Positions 27,901-37,328 of a stretch of 64,000 bases of DNA are shown piece after piece. Position 1 is the first letter of the stretch, and each line of letters starts with the position of its first letter. The DNA lies in assembly GCA_964247055.1 (NCBI GenBank), contig OZ176055.1, forward strand, positions 186,001-250,000. The letters are read 5' to 3'. The notes under the pieces were generated by a model. It saw nothing but the letters and a program-made list of their open reading frames with translations. It ran no database searches and was not told where the DNA came from. The translations under genes and the position numbers were made by a program. Origin of the DNA: Paragordius varius (Eukaryota > Nematomorpha).

Positions 27901-29016
27901 AAAAATATTTTTTATTTTAATAAAAACTATATATAATTATAAATATAAAAAAAATAAATGCAATAATATTAAGAAATATTTTAATTTCAATAAAATTTGA
28001 AAAAAATATTTTAATAAAATCGGAAAAAACCATTTTATATTGATAAAAATTAAAAAACAAGAAAAATGCAAAAAACAAATTAATCAATTAGAAAAAAAAA
28101 TTATTTAAAAATAGGAACAAATATTGATTTTTTAATATTTATCTTAAAAATTACAGGTAAAAATTAAAATGTTACCTTATTTAACCATTCGGCCCTTTCG
28201 ACATCTGGGAAAAATACCTTTAAATAAAGGTAAAAATATTTATAGTTTTATAACAAAAAATTAATTTAAAATTTTTAAATTCTTAAAAATAGTATTTGGG
28301 CATTACAAAGACATATGTTAAGTAAGACAATATATTTAATTAATATTATAGATCCAAAAAGATATTAACTTAAAATAAAAAAGAATGATTTTTTTAAAAA
28401 TTTAATATTTTCTAAAAATAAACTTTTTTAAAATATTTAAAATTTTTATTTATAGATAAATTTATAATTTACCCAACTAGGTAATTCATGTAAATTCTTC
28501 ATAATTTGAGTTTTTTCCAATTTTTCGTCATTCAAGTTTTTAAAGGTTTCTCGATTCGTCTGCCTGGCTTTCCGTTGATTCCAAAGCCAGCTGACTAAGC
28601 AGGCGATTACGGCAATCCATATAAAACTAAATCTCCATCGACCAATCAAAAAGAGAACCATAAAAAGACCAAACCATTTGGCAAAACCAATCAAGAGACC
28701 AATTAAATCTAGGCTTTGAAGCGAAAATTCTGGAATTTCTGGTTTAGGGTATCCTGTATCAATTTTTTCTTTTTCGGGTTCGTTTCGGCCACTAACATCG
28801 ATCCAACGGGTGTTATCTAAAAAAATGTATTATTATATCGAATTTAAAATTACAAGCAAATTTTATGTATAAATAATACCGACTTCCATAATAATAATTG
28901 AATTCAAAAATAAAATTATACTTTAATTAAAAAAATGTTTTTTAATTTTTTAAACCTTGATAGCATTTATCATCTCTTGTTTCGTGATGTGAATCGCTCG
29001 GGGATATTAGATCCAT
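12750..29016 (-). CDS. Extended synaptotagmin: ER-anchored lipid-transfer tether with SMP and three C2 domains
   Basis: 25 exons join with consistent phase into 991 residues. Exons: 29016-28956, 28816-28473, 28217-28176, 27746-27609, 27232-27156, 26163-25951, 24253-24133, 23518-23422, 22866-22796, 22293-22211, 21795-21747, 21061-20793, 20387-20240, 19679-19557, 18647-18525, 17790-17638, 17233-17101, 16923-16803, 16589-16551, 16418-16281, 16137-16063, 15468-15328, 15054-14952, 14246-14197, 12813-12750. A hydrophobic hairpin (58-99) precedes PDVERAEW and the SMP domain (about 134-330). C2A (333-432) has GRKSDPYAK and DHDPNKDDFLG, so its calcium ligands look intact. C2B (about 547-704) has PNPQ in place of SDPY and is probably calcium-independent. 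C2C (about 850-970) has SPYVKF, NSLNPTFNERFEWS and LWFELNDG. E-Syts bridge ER and plasma membrane and move lipids between them. A Pro/Gly-rich linker (about 705-848) separates C2B from C2C. Introns hold several MITEs. Confidence 0.9.
13099..13414. mobile_element. Family A element in E-Syt last intron
   Basis: Both ends intact (TACAGTAAAAATTGA at the left, TTTTTACTGTA at the right), 316 bp. Confidence 0.85.
14349..14654. mobile_element. Family A element between E-Syt exons 24 and 23
   Basis: Full length, both termini present. A half copy (right arm only) follows at about 14675-14835. Confidence 0.8.
15527..16039. mobile_element. Family C long inverted-repeat element
   Basis: 513 bp between E-Syt exons 22 and 21. 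The left arm reads TATACCATTTGCCCTTCAAG, then AACACTTCAAGTTGGTCCTT; the right arm is AAGGACCAACTTGAAGTGTT, then a CACTCTTGAAGTGCAAATGG match. The outermost bases resemble family B, but the arms differ. Non-coding core; only copy found here. Confidence 0.75.
18149..18450. mobile_element. Family A element in E-Syt intron 15
   Basis: Well preserved; ends AGTAAAAATTGAAATTATAC and GTATAATTTCAATTTTTA. The two arms match over more than 50 bp. Confidence 0.85.
18890..19550. repeat. Purine-rich degenerate minisatellite in E-Syt intron 14
   Basis: Recurrent words GGAAAAAATGTTGATTTAA, AAATTATAAATTTAAGAAAA and ATTGACTTTAA(GAG) alternate with a period of roughly 60-75 bp. The + strand is strongly A/G-biased. 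Confidence 0.65.
20630..20710. repeat. Two-unit direct repeat in E-Syt intron 12
   Basis: TTTAAACCATTCAATTCTCA plus AATTCCTT occurs twice with a spacing of about 40 bp. Confidence 0.6.
21888..21919. repeat. AT dinucleotide microsatellite
   Basis: Uninterrupted TA repeat of roughly 16 units in an E-Syt intron. Confidence 0.9.
24255..24560. repeat. A-rich low-complexity tract in E-Syt intron 6
   Basis: Built almost only from AAAAATAAA, TATAAAAA and TTTAAAAATAAA words on the + strand, that is T-rich on the transcribed sense strand of the gene. Confidence 0.7.
24620..24915. mobile_element. Family A element in E-Syt intron 6
   Basis: Left end perfect (TACAGTAAAAATTGAAATTA); right end eroded. 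Confidence 0.8.
25170..25950. repeat. Exon-edge array derived from the 3' end of E-Syt exon 6
   Basis: The + strand word at the exon 6 donor, GAAATTCCTGGAAAATCAAG followed by GCCAAATTAGTT, recurs downstream in the intron at about 25742 (near identical) and 25389 (diverged), with weaker matches near 25176 and 25592. Spacing is about 150-210 bp. Copies include the donor-side flank (ATCTTA(C/A)GAAA), so they are decayed tandem copies of the exon boundary. Confidence 0.6.
26464..26762. mobile_element. Family A element in E-Syt intron 5
   Basis: Full length with an eroded right tip. A right-arm-only fragment follows at 26820-26888 (TTTTTAAGTGTTGTCCGTA region ending TTTTTACTGT). Confidence 0.75.
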
Positions 29017-29588
29017 TTATTTTGGGCTTAAACTAAGGTAAAATTGGACTAAAAGCAAGTCATTTCATATGTGTTAATGCTCTATACAATAGCATATGAC
29101 AAAAAAATAGATTTAATTTAAAAAGCTAATTAAGATAATATTTATATCTTTTAAGTGCGCAAATAGATATATTACTAAATTTATTTTTACATATAATATT
29201 AAAAAAATTATATTAAAACTATCTGTAGAGTTTATGATCCTACCTATTTAAAAATACTCTATCTTAAACACGCTAGAATTTCGGTTGCGATTTAACCTTA
29301 CAAATCAAATTTTATATTCGATATAACAAGTGAATCAAAACAATGGATAAATAAATTTTTAAATGTGATGTGATCATTTATAACTTAAAATACACTTTGT
29401 TAGTATTATAAATATATGAGAAGCTCAAATGAAATTTTTTTAAAGCCATGGTTTTCTTTTATATGATAAAAATTTAACTTTATAACAGGACTTAAGTAAA
29501 GCAAGAAAATTTGATTCGAAGATGATAAAAAATGATATGACAAAGTAAAACTTGAAGATTTTGTAAGTGTAGAACAGACTGACGAATT

Positions 29589-29627
<39 letters not shown>

Positions 29628-31706
29628 GTTTTATATGTATTTGGTTTTAAAAGTATTTAAAACCTTTGCTATGTTATAAACTTTTCCTTTTGATAATTTT
29701 TGGCTAATCAACGTCAAAATGAGTGGATACAAAAGTAAAAAACACAGCTAAATGTATGTTAGAACAGTATTTTAAAATATCTTAAATTAATTGATTCCGT
29801 TGTCTCTCAAATAAAACAGTCGCAATATGAATGTTAAAAAAACAAGAATTTATATTAATTGTAACAACACATATCGAAAACACTTAAATTTGTTACCTAG
29901 TTTAATAATAATGTAATAGTTTGGAGGATTACCAAAAAATATTTTCAATAAATAATCCCCTAAACAATAATTGATAGCGAGCCAAAAAATATATAAAGGT
30001 ATATATTAAATTTGTTATAATTTCTCCCAATAACCATATAATTAGCGCTTTAAAATTAAATTGACGAAAATATTTTTAAATTAATGAAGGTAAATTTCTA
30101 TCTAATAAAATAGTAATCTTGACTTCGTTTTACATAATATAATAAAAGCTAAAGGTTACTTAATAAAATTAAAACATATATAGATTTTTACATTAATAAT
30201 TTATTTCAAATGTATTGTTAATAATCAATTGAAATAATATGTTGCTATATTTATAAAAATTATTGCAAAAGAGCATCTAACTAAATGGTAGCAAAAGAGA
30301 GATGTTTACAGGAAATTCGTAGCGGACACTAGCGCAGATAATTTCTCGAATAACGCTAAATTGAAAACCACCATTTCGTGATAATTCTGGGTGACTTAGA
30401 AGAAATAATTAAATACTCTATAGTATGTATTATACCAGAAAACATTATGCGAAATTGTGGTAATATAATTGACGAGTGCTTTAGGGGCTAATGATTTCAT
30501 CACTTACATATTTTAGTTACCTGGCTATATAAAATTTAATTGTACAGACTATTTACTTTTTGGTGCTATATTTCATAAATTTTGGCTAAAAATGACCCAA
30601 ATAATTTCACTAAAATTCCAATTGGGTTACAAAAAATTTTACATTCATAAGCAAATGACTTAATTTTTTTATCACCGATCTTCAAGTGTACACTTACTGG
30701 CTTAAGTAAACTTGCTAAACTAGCCTGACTTACAAGTCAAGTGCGACTTTTTTTGTCACCACACCTATGTTTTAAAAATAATATTTTTAAAATTATTTCG
30801 CATAAATTATGTAAGTCTTTGTATTATATTACACAGTGAAATACTTAAAAAACTATTTTGTATTTTAAAAGTATTTAATAATTTAATGTTGCAAATATTA
30901 ACACATCAGAAATTTGATTTAAGAATTGGTTAGCCATAAAATTAATTATGCTTGCTTTTAAAATGATAACGGGAACAAAACAAATAAAATTTTGATACAT
31001 TTTTAAAATATAGTTAAACAAAATGATCATAAACATGTTTTTGTGGTATTTACTTATTGTATATATTTTAATAATCGAACATCTTTAAATACTCTTAAAA
31101 CGTTTTTTTGTGAAAATTGAAATGTTGTAGCTTCGTTTTCTGGATAATTTACGGTTTCAAACTAATAGTTCAAGTTATAATTTATGATAAAAATAACAAT
31201 TTTGTGTAGCATTTTGCTTGTCAACATTTATTTTCTGGTAGGCCATTTTTTCGGAGCTCTATTATATAGACCCGTTTCAAGAAAGACTCTTACATTTCTC
31301 AAGAATTAGCATAATTTTTCGCTAATTAAACTAGTGTTAAAGGAATAGCTAATATTATCATGATTTAGCAGTCTTAAAATTTCCAGTTTGGGTATATAGA
31401 TATGATATTTCATTCTATTGCAGTCATCCGTAGACCATGAATATAGTTTATTTCAAAGGGGCCCTCCCCCCTTTACAAAAAAATACGGTTGTAATGTGTT
31501 TTTTGATGGTTCATTTTTTTCGACTTATTTGACTAATAAGCAGTAACATGAAAGGGAGTGAACATCATTATGTTAAGCAAAAATAGTGTTTTTTCACCAA
31601 GGTCACACTTTATATACATAAAGTGTCAAAAAAACGCCTTTTTCGGTTCTATTTTTAACATTTTATGCCTTATAACCCAATAGATAATTGGTGATTGTAT
31701 AAATAA
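29017..31706. other. Divergent intergenic region, E-Syt / hyaluronidase
   Basis: 2.7 kb with no supported gene and, unlike the introns, no recognisable family A-E element. It holds an AT microsatellite (29591-29623). It is the likely place for the promoters of both flanking genes. Confidence 0.4.
29591..29623. repeat. AT dinucleotide microsatellite
   Basis: About 16 AT units upstream of E-Syt. Confidence 0.9.
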
Positions 31707-34700
31707 ATGAACAATAAATTTATTTTTTATCATTATTTATCATCAACCATTAATATCGGCCAAAAATATGCCTTTTCTTCGATTCTCTGGATTTGGGGTT
31801 TATTCTACTATCTTACAGGTTAGTTAATCAATTATTTTACATTACAGTTTTGATAGCGTTCACTTCTTCAGGAAACTCAAATGGTCCCCCATTTGAGTTT
31901 TATTGGAACATTCCTAGTAATGTTTGTTTGACGTCAACATCCTTTAAACAATTGCTACTACCCCTTGAGACGTATGGGATAAAAGCAAATCTAAATCAAA
32001 CTTTTTTTGGTGACACTATAAATATTTTTTATTTGCGACACGGATTATGGCCACATTACACTGAAATTGTTTCTTCAATCAATCCAAGTTCACCCCAAGA
32101 CAACTTTTCAAATGATAATTATTATGATAATACTATTCACAATGCCAAAACGTATGTACCCATCAATGGTGGAATACCTCAAAGAGGTGATTTAACCAAA
32201 CACCTGCTCCTATTTGAGGCCGCCATAAACGAAGTCATTCCCAACAAAAGCTTTGAGGTTAAGACTAATTTAATACAAAAAAATTGTTTAATTTTATTTC
32301 AAAATTGTTTTTAAATGTATTTTATAAATATTGCAAAATTGTTTAAAATATATGTTTAGGGCTTAGCCGTCATCGATTTTGAAGAATATATACCGAGTTT
32401 GGATTTGTTGGAGGGCAAAATACGTGATCTTTACAAGGTTTTAAAATTATAACATAAAATTTATAAATTTTAAGTTTAAAAGTTATTTCTGGGAGCAAAA
32501 CTGATATAATTTTTTTAAATCCCTTAATAGTTTTTGTAAATGCTTTGATAAAAAGTTTAAACGGCTTTCCAAAACTGCAGTGAAAGTCTTTCTAAAAAAT
32601 ATTTGAGTTTTTAACCATTTTAACATACTAATATTGTTTTTTAAATCAAACAAATACCATCTTAAACAGAGTATTTCTGTGTAAAAAGTATGACACGATA
32701 CTGTCAAATAACTAACCATAATAATAAATAAGAGATCTTGGTACAAAATTGATTTTTTAAACGATTACTATGCAGAACCGGAAAAAAGGGGCAAAAATTA
32801 ATCACTTCGATTTTACAGTAAACACTGAATTATACGGACAAAACGTAAAATATAAAGACAAATATTTTTTTAAAAAACAACCATACTTTTTAAATCTAGT
32901 TTTATATCAATATATAACTCATGTTTTAAATGGCAAAGTGTGAAATAGAGTTATACAACATAAACACAATCAATTCCATATTTTAAAATGGTAACTAAAT
33001 AGCTTTTAGGATAAAAATTTAAGGGTTTAGTAAAGTATTGATTGTCTTTTAAAAAAAATATTTGTCTTTATATTTTTACGTTTTGTCCTTCCGTATAATT
33101 TCAATTTTTACTGTAAACCACATGATTAATTCTAATAATATTCCATATAAGGAACAATCAAAACTATATGCTCAAACTCTATATCCCCAACTCTCCGGGC
33201 AAAAACTCAAGCAAATGTCAACCCAACTTTTTAACACGGCAGCCCGAACATTTTTTGAATGGACACTTCGATTAGCAATTACAATGAGACCTAGAGCTAA
33301 ATGGGGTTACTATGGATATCCTCACTGTTATCGGATGTAGGAAAATTAATATATAAATATATACGTTTTTTGAAAAAAAAAGGAAATAAAATCTATTAAT
33401 ACTTGGTTAGTTTGTATAAGAAATGACCTATAAAATTATAAATAAATAAAATTCCGACAGAAAATTTTGAGGGCCGAATATATATAGCTATAAAATTACT
33501 TGCTTTTGTAAAAACCAATCGTTTTATTTCACTTCTTTTAAGGGGAAATTACATTGATATACCATAAAAAAGCGTTGATTTATTCATTAAAATAAAGCGA
33601 AATTATTATAATAAAATTGTCTAAATCGTTAATGAAAAATATTTGGCTAAACAATACCAAAAATCATTCCCTATAAACTCTTGTAAAATATAATTTATTA
33701 TTTACAGTTCCTTTAATGATATCAAGTGTAGTGCACGAATGTCCAAATTAAATGACGATATTCTTTGGTTATATAATATATCAACCGCGTGGTATCCTAG
33801 CATTTATTTGTACACCAACAAATTTACTCAACCCTTAGATACTGGAGTTTGGATTCATAAGGGTAAAAAAATTTAAATATACGGTAAAAATTTAAATTAA
33901 ACAGATAAAATGTAAAAACATAAAAGACAAATATTTTTTAAGGACAACCATACTTTTCAAACTTTATTTTTTACATATACAGTCATGTATTCTTTATTTT
34001 TTAAAAAATTTATTTTTTTTCGTTAAATGGGTATATTTGGTAAAGAAAGGAAAACAAGAGCTTTATGGTATTTCTTATACTTTTTAATGAATATGATATT
34101 GTTAATACCATAGAGAGCTGTTTTTTACCATTCTTTTCCAAATATTTATACCCATTAAACAAAGAAAAATAAATTTTGGTAAAATACATGACTGTAAATT
34201 AATTAATTACAATGGTGAATGTTAAGAGTGTTACCAATTACATCTCTATTTCTTATTTTCATTTTTAAAAAAACAATGTGTTTGTTATATGTAAAAAAAT
34301 CAAGTTTAAAGTACAGTAATCTTTTGAAAAAAATGGCCTCTATATTTTTACGTTTTGTTTGTATAACTTTTATTTTACTGTATATCTTTGTAATTCTATA
34401 AAGTTTTGGATGAAAGTTTGAGATTAAGGCAAAAGTTAACTAGATATGTGCCAATTTTTGCCTACTTTCGTTTCGAGTATGCATCTGCAGAAGACTATGC
34501 TCAAAAATATGAAAATTATTTGAGTGAAATCGATCTAAAATTCTCGTTTAAACAAGCCCTTGATATGGATATCGATGGAATAGTATGTAAAAATTAATTT
34601 TTGTAAAACATAACAAAAAAATATTTTTTTTCAACAAGCTGATATAAATAAATGTCACGTTTTAAAAAAAGTAATAAGAATTTAGCGCCAATATTTTATC

Positions 34701-35458
34701 GATTAATTTTAATTTACATGTTCATAATTTTTAGGTTATATGGGCTTCATCAAATCACTTGGCGGATAAATGTTTAAACATTTCGAATTATTTGCAAACT
34801 ATTCTGGGGCCATATGTTACAGAAACGCTAAATTTTGCCTACGGTAATATTATTAAACATATTCCAAAAAATTGTTTAGGTTTATTCAATCAACATTTTT
34901 AGAATTATTTACAGTAAAAGTCAAAATTGTAAGAACAAAACCTACAAAATAAAAGGCTATTATTATTTCTAAAAAGAACCTTAACTTTTTTAATATTGGT
35001 CATCTATCGTGTTGAATTGATCGATGAGTAATAGAGATATTGGTAAAATTGGAATTTATTACGATTTTTAAACAAAATTTTAGTCCTTAACTCTCTAAGT
35101 TTTTTCTTTATATTTTTAATCATAACTGTGTGATGTAGAATGTCGCAATTTATTGTGTCAAGATAACTCATTGTCACTTTTACCGGCAAATCCTATCAGC
35201 ACACTGGTCAGTACCTCAAGATACCGCAATATAAATCAAGATTGGCTTTCTAAACATGCTACATTGTCAGACCCCGGAGGCAAGAAGAGACCTAAAAAAT
35301 GTGTTTCAATATCTTACGATAGCATAGATTATGTTAAAAACGTAGCGTATTCCCAATCAAATTCTGTGCAATCCTTTTATCTCGACAATGGCGATGAAGA
35401 AAAATCAATGTTCCCTAAAAATGCCTTGTTGGCCCAGAGCTTGTATGATTGTCCATAA
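31707..35458 (+). CDS. Hyaluronidase, glycoside hydrolase family 56
   Basis: Eight exons: 31707-31818, 31848-32257, 32360-32437, 33152-33336, 33708-33862, 34404-34582, 34735-34843, 35139-35458; all phases agree, giving 515 residues. The family endo-cleaves hyaluronan or chondroitin, usually secreted or lysosomal. Visible signatures: PFEFYWNIPS near the mature N-terminus, IFYLRHG and GGIPQRGDL, the catalytic pair in GLAVIDFEEY (Asp180, Glu182 by this model, equal to the DxE of HYAL1), RAKWGYYGYPHCY, WYPSIYLYT and the strand VIWASSN near the end. Cysteines around ETLNFAYECRNLLC close the domain. There is no EGF-like tail; instead about 95 Ser-rich residues follow. The start is at 31707 because the 29-nt intron (31819-31847) gives a hydrophobic SSILWIWGLFYYLTVLIAF segment that would serve as signal peptide or anchor. 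The unspliced frame has no ATG. The N-terminus is the least certain part. Confidence 0.85.
32814..33115. mobile_element. Family A element in hyaluronidase intron 3
   Basis: Both termini good (TTACAGTAAACACTGAATTA left, TTTTTACTGTA right). The right end is 36 bp from the exon 4 acceptor. Confidence 0.85.
33880..34382. mobile_element. Family A element split by a nested family D element
   Basis: Left arm 33880-33977 and right arm 34197-34382 are the two halves of one family A copy; the gap is exactly the family D insertion. The right end is 21 bp from the next hyaluronidase acceptor. Confidence 0.75.
33978..34196. mobile_element. Family D-like inverted-repeat element, copy 2
   Basis: Ends TACAGTCATGTATT and AATACATGACTGTA; inner arms around GGGTATATTTGG and CCAAATATTTATACCC also pair. 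Inserted at TA inside a family A copy. Confidence 0.75.
34910..35130. mobile_element. Decayed family A element in hyaluronidase intron 7
   Basis: The left end ACAGTAAAAGTCAAAATTG is recognisable; the right arm is reduced to CTTTATATTTTTAATCATAA. Confidence 0.5.
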
Positions 35459-37328
35459 ACTTTTGTAAAAAAAATACTAATTTATGTCTATTTTATAATC
35501 AATCATTAGCATTTACAACTAGTCCTATTTTATAATACTTATCTATTTAATAAATACGTTTTTGACTCTACCAATTGTTAATTATAATGAAAATATATTT
35601 TTCCGATGTGATAAAGGTTAGTAATAAAGAACTGAATTTTATTACTTAACAACTCAATTATTGATTAATCAACAAAAATTATAAAACTAGATAAAAATTT
35701 TATTAATTTTTAATAAGACCAGATTTATGTATCCCCACATAATTTTACTTACAATAAAAGTTAAAATATAGCATCCGTTTTTTGCAATGTTTGTATATGT
35801 TAGGCCGATGTAAGGGTTTGTTTAAGTTCTGGATATTTGATGCTTATTTTTTTATATTTTCTATCTATCTGATCTAAGCCCTTTCTTTAGCACTTTTTCA
35901 AGACATAATTGCAAAATATTTTTTCGGGGTATTGACGCGTGGCCATGAGAAAGTACCTAAGTTACCCGTAAAATTCATAGATTCGTCATTACTCGCTACA
36001 TATCTACCGCGTTGATGATCATATGCTGTGTCATTAAGATAAAATATAAATTTATTATTATTTAAATTATGATTCATATTCGACATCATTGATTTATGGA
36101 AAATAGCTCAACTCCCATCATGACTTCACATTACTACCATTTATTTTTACAGTAAAACAAAAACTTGGAGATAATAATCTACGTTTGTAATATACATTTA
36201 TTTTTTTATTGAAATTTATATTTGGAAAGAAATATACAGTTTAGTATCTATTTCTTCCTTTTTTATTTAAAGGCTAGGGCACATTGCATTTGGTTAAATC
36301 TGCCAGGTCTGACAGGGAGAATGAAAAGAGTTTCTAAATTGTGGCACACTACACACAGTGAACTATCCGGTTCAGACCTTATATACCATATCACGCCATA
36401 AAATTGCATCGTCGCTTGTGTGTCCCCTTAACTTTTTATTTTCTTCTTTTTTTCCTAAAGATAATAAATTACTTTTGCTATAATTATTTATCTTTTAAAA
36501 ACTTTATGTAAAGTCATCTAATTAAGAAAATTCAGTTATATAACTATGAAATTTGCGGAAACCTTATATTCATTTTATTGACATTATATCATTTAATTTC
36601 TATATATTAACAAAAACACTAAACCAATCACCTTTTTTAATATTGCCCGATCATTTGTTGGAATATGGTTTCCTTATGTTTTTTGTCAAATGATTAGAGT
36701 TTGTTGTTCTTTAAATAAGTTATTAAATGTTCTTCATTATTAATTCAATGCAAAAAATGTATTCAAATAAAGATCATATAAAATTTTGTTTGCTTAATAA
36801 ATTTTTTTACTCTGTAGATTTTAAAAAACTGAAACTTAGATGGTGGTGTATTATATGTCTGCAAATATATGTTTATATTATAAAATAAACCTAAAGTCTA
36901 AATATCCTGTGCTAGAATAATTTGACAAATAAATCACATAACAAATACAGACTTGAAATTTGATTGCGTTTCAGTTTTTGGAGGTAATTTCAGAGAATTA
37001 TCTGATATTTTGGTTTCGGTGCTGGCATATCTGGCCAAATACATTTAACTGGTCCTTATATATTTGCAATATTTTTTTCATGCGCGAGATTTTGCGCAAC
37101 CTATTGCTTGATGTACAACATATTTTGCCTAAATACAAAATAAATTTTTATATTCATTTAATCCGTCTGATTAAAATATATATAAATTAAATATATGACA
37201 TTTTTGACTCTTATTAATCAATTTATAGCCATTTTACAAATAAATAATACTTTTTTTTACATCCATTTACCCCAAAACCGATAATATTTTTTAAAATTAC
37301 ATGCGAAGTCTTTTGATTGTTAAGTCCC
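35459..37328. other. Intergenic region, hyaluronidase / GPHR
   Basis: Mostly AT-rich. It contains three patches of richer base composition (35890-36090, 36270-36430, 36980-37140) that may be exons or relics but give no recognisable product. Confidence 0.4.
35898..36089 (-). CDS. Small hypothetical ORF
   Basis: A 63-codon frame from ATG 36089. The C-terminal two thirds (for example RYVASNDESMNFTGNLGTF) has mixed composition unlike the AT-driven frames around it, and the base composition is locally richer. No homologue recognised, no signal peptide, and neighbours give no hint. It could be a terminal exon, since an AG before CATATGATC lies in the middle. Low confidence. Confidence 0.25.
   Translation of the reverse strand: MMSNMNHNLNNNKFIFYLNDTAYDHQRGRYVASNDESMNFTGNLGTFSWPRVNTPKKYFAIMS

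Noticed and set aside
36340-36430. Possible tRNA (GGTTCAGACC word)
   Set aside because: No cloverleaf could be drawn around the word.
36960-37190. Open frame with a MREILRNLLLDVQ stretch as GPHR exon 1
   Set aside because: It resembles the FFMRQL part of GPHR only by chance; the true N-terminal exons at 37329-37457 align without gaps and start with ATG.
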